A stretch of 64,000 bases of DNA from Hyphomicrobium sp. GTDB lineage: Bacteria; Pseudomonadota; Alphaproteobacteria; Rhizobiales; Hyphomicrobiaceae. The notes below the pieces were generated by a model. That model saw only the letters and a list, made by a program, of their open reading frames with translations, had not been told where the DNA came from and made no database searches. The translations under genes and the position numbers were made by a program. Of the stretch, positions 63,001 to 64,000 are shown piece by piece. The DNA is taken from NCBI GenBank assembly GCA_017512425.1, contig JAFWGI010000005.1, positions 310,001-374,000 of the forward strand, given 5' to 3'. Position 1 is the stretch's first letter. Every line of letters starts with the position of its first letter.

Positions 63001-63943
63001 CGCCACTTTGACCTTTAAGATCGAGACCGAGTGGGCGTTCCAATAAATTCACGCCCGGACCGGCCGTGACAACGTCACTGGAATTGTCCCAGAAAATTTG
63101 CTCGATCGAAAACCACTGGTCAGAGCCGCCGCTGAACGTGGAAAAGAAGTCGGCAATCTTGTGCTCGACAGAGTGCGCCATAACTTCAATGTGGACCGCA
63201 CCGACGCCCGTATAGTCGATCGTATCTAGGCCGTCGTTGATATAGGCCATGCGCGGCTGGCCACCGTGATGGATGTTCTGCCCGAACGACCAAATGATCG
63301 TGTCATCACCTGCGCCGCCGTAAAGTTTGTCCAGCCAAAATCCATTCGTCGATCCTCGAAGGGTATCGTCGCCGTCGCCGGTTGCTATCGTTGTGAAGCT
63401 GCTGGACGTCGCGATGTCGTCATTGCCGGACGTTCCGAGAATGGTCTCAGGTCCGGGTGACAATCGCATAGAGAACGGCAACAGGTTATTGAGATTGATG
63501 CCCACCGACCACAACGCCGAAGCGATCAGCGAGGTTGAGTTTATCGTCGGGGACGCAGAGAACGGCAGCGATCCGGGGATATAGGGAAATTTCTGATCCT
63601 CGATGTCTCCGGCATACCCAGCCATGCTATTCCACAGCGAGGCTGCGTTCGGCCCGGAGACGATGATGCGAGAACCGCGTTGCTCTGGCGTACCAATGAG
63701 GTCCGTCAGCTCGTCCCGACTGGCGCCATTGGCAACTGCAAGAGACGTCGTGCCGTTTTCGCCACTGGCACCGAGCGTTGCCGACAGCAAAGGCCCGTCC
63801 TGGATGCCCTCGAGTACGAACCAATAGTCCTGGCTGTCGATTGGATCGGTTTCGTCCTGATAAACGAGTTGGAGATGGTCAAAACGCAATAGCCCAAGGA
63901 AGTAGCTTTGTACCGGTACGGCTTCGACTCGAATCGTCCCCAT
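60080..63943 (-). CDS. Giant RTX calcium-binding protein with cadherin-like repeats
   Basis: The 1287-residue protein has no N-terminal signal peptide. Residues 1-165 form a domain I do not recognise. RTX nonapeptide-type repeats lie at 168-215, 365-435 and 645-790 (GGAGDDTLAGNGGDDTLIGGDG). A hemolysin calcium-binding-related segment covers about 788-865. Three tandem VCBS/cadherin-like repeats with xNDxDxDGD motifs span about 890-1172. A last RTX motif (1180-1215) is followed by a C-terminal end LQLHFDNFKIF typical of type I secretion signals. GAGGG six bases before ATG sets the start. No type I exporter genes are in the window. Likely an adhesin or surface-layer-like protein. Confidence 0.88.
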   Translation of the reverse strand: MGTIRVEAVPVQSYFLGLLRFDHLQLVYQDETDPIDSQDYWFVLEGIQDGPLLSATLGASGENGTTSLAVANGASRDELTDLIGTPEQRGSRIIVSGPNAASLWNSMAGYAGDIEDQKFPYIPGSLPFSASPTINSTSLIASALWSVGINLNNLLPFSMRLSPGPETILGTSGNDDIATSSSFTTIATGDGDDTLRGSTNGFWLDKLYGGAGDDTIIWSFGQNIHHGGQPRMAYINDGLDTIDYTGVGAVHIEVMAHSVEHKIADFFSTFSGGSDQWFSIEQIFWDNSSDVVTAGPGVNLLERPLGLDLKGQSGGRGDQLGFSDTNTPLLINVAGGDYISVQTQSNEGLDAGYWLRSVEWITASTGDDLIYAGPDLLGVEGSDGDDIIDARLSTAFSGQSPEGYDIEIDGGSGDDTIVSSEGRTLARGGDGADSFVLSAMSSGNGRVEFVIEDADSSDKLYVPYNFFKESRGDYEDSPLLQLSGGVFKITDAFTPSFFFWGPPDENQVQGNIEFVGSVAYAMEGSDLVITILQGHVETETIDYGPNEPPGPTITMVVTEEDTETIIRVMNWSEGVLGITFPILFDDVEFANAGSLGDYPGFQSAVDNATSGDRFIAALPSRPDSHLPRELAASTVAARGLATPDTEGTPGDDVIVADIGGPYQIYGYAGDDNLTGSDGGDLLDGALGADIMTGGRGNDVYIVDNIGDQVIETARGGFDKVFSSIDYVLGDEVEHLTLTGSASRGTGNALRNTLVGNDQNNILDGGAGDDTLAGNGGDDTLIGGDGSDGYVYELGDGRDTIIETGTGADDRDVIVLAGELKPSDITFIRNPDQPANLILQFADGGALTIKDYFAGSTPPIEGIEFMSGAPAWSSSDLQAAAAAAIITRNIAPIARDDHFGYSRGLTVSIPVAALLDNDSDANGDALTITSLSNVVGGTATLDGNGNVVVTRMSGNGTVTFDYTISDGNGGTSRAAFEIAMSQPEVQNRAPVIVSAAIGNVREDKSATGKITATDADGDALTFGIKAGSGPTKGAVAMKADGTFVYTPNANANGNEQFTVTVSDGHNAAVEKQVAFSIAAVNDKPVANADSGFSVKAGQTIKIASSALLSNDIDVDGDTLAIQSVSNAQRGTVTRNSDDSVSFKATSTGEASFKYTISDGHGGTATAKVTITVLPAEIAPKTIKGTNRDDVLKSTAADEIFIGKGGSDTFVFKGVTGRDQIKDFEPGSWFWCDGDVLDLRGKGFTSVGDLWDNIYKSGKDTVIDFDDGGSVRLKDVHPLQLHFDNFKIF

Positions 63944-64000
63944 CTGCCCTCACAAATAAAAAAACGATATTCAATAATCAGAGCGCTGAATGGCAGTAAG

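Noticed and set aside
60080..63943. Short-period repeats in the RTX gene as a CRISPR or satellite array
   Set aside because: The periodicity comes from glycine/aspartate nonapeptide codons in a continuous reading frame; there are no spacers.

Overview
The window reads as chromosome of an alphaproteobacterium of the order Hyphomicrobiales, probably close to Hyphomicrobium. The lineage call rests on: a tRNA-His(GUG) that lacks an encoded G-1 and has A73 and G1:U72, which is the alphaproteobacterial identity set; a bioBFDAZ biotin operon; a cobS/cobT cobaltochelatase locus beside bolA and a J-domain gene; the block rpmB, DUF3108, SUV3-like helicase, S4 protein, fdxA, carD; and the xerD, small membrane protein, aroK/aroB neighbourhood. 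GC content is high, so almost every gene has long false reading frames opposite or beside it. The genus is an inference from gene content.

Layout. 1-10.4 kb: the tail of a gene cut by the left edge, a secreted M15-type peptidase with a perfect CtrA-type TTAA-N7-TTAA box upstream, an iron(III) ABC operon (binding protein, unknown Cys-rich protein, fused permease, no ATPase) with a near-perfect Irr-type box, a soluble PAS histidine kinase, and an ECF sigma/anti-sigma pair convergent with a secreted subtilisin-like protease. 10.4-19.2 kb: tRNA-His, an O-antigen-ligase-like protein, the bioBFDAZ operon and phoX. 19.5-26.3 kb: housekeeping genes (nitrilase-family hydrolase, glutaredoxin, comF, methyltransferase, mutT, tpm, argJ, PpiC-type isomerase). 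26.7-33.4 kb: secA, a UPF0114 membrane protein, and three tandem YafK/DpaA-type YkuD proteins. 33.5-40.8 kb: accA and xerD, separated by a peptide transporter, two envelope-polysaccharide genes and an FMN split-barrel protein. 40.8-51.7 kb: an unknown exported protein, a 49-residue membrane protein, a fused aroK-aroB, a CorC-type transporter, bolA, a J-domain protein, cobS, doxX, cobT and a phytase-like protein. 51.7-60 kb: rpmB, DUF3108, SUV3-like helicase, S4 protein, fdxA, a CarD regulator with a histone-H1-like tail, and a secreted nuclease. 60-64 kb: a 1287-residue RTX/cadherin-like secreted protein.

How the parts connect. BioZ is expected to start the pimeloyl chain that BioF, BioA, BioD and BioB turn into biotin; biotin is then used by acetyl-CoA carboxylase, whose alpha subunit (accA) is also here. 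CobS and CobT are the AAA+/VWA part of aerobic cobaltochelatase for B12. A cell-envelope theme recurs: the M15 peptidase, three YkuD proteins, two O-antigen ligase/polymerase-like proteins, an undecaprenyl-phosphate sugar transferase, a subtilase and an RTX protein.

No CRISPR array, insertion sequence, prophage or rRNA gene was recognised. I did not find one clear-cut new defence or mobile system. The most unusual items are the YafK triplet, the iron operon with an unknown gene and no ATPase, the sigma/anti-sigma/subtilase trio, the CarD protein with the histone-like tail, the aroKB fusion, and the candidate CtrA, Irr, PhoB and ECF sites. Coordinates of short sites were counted by hand and could be off by one base.
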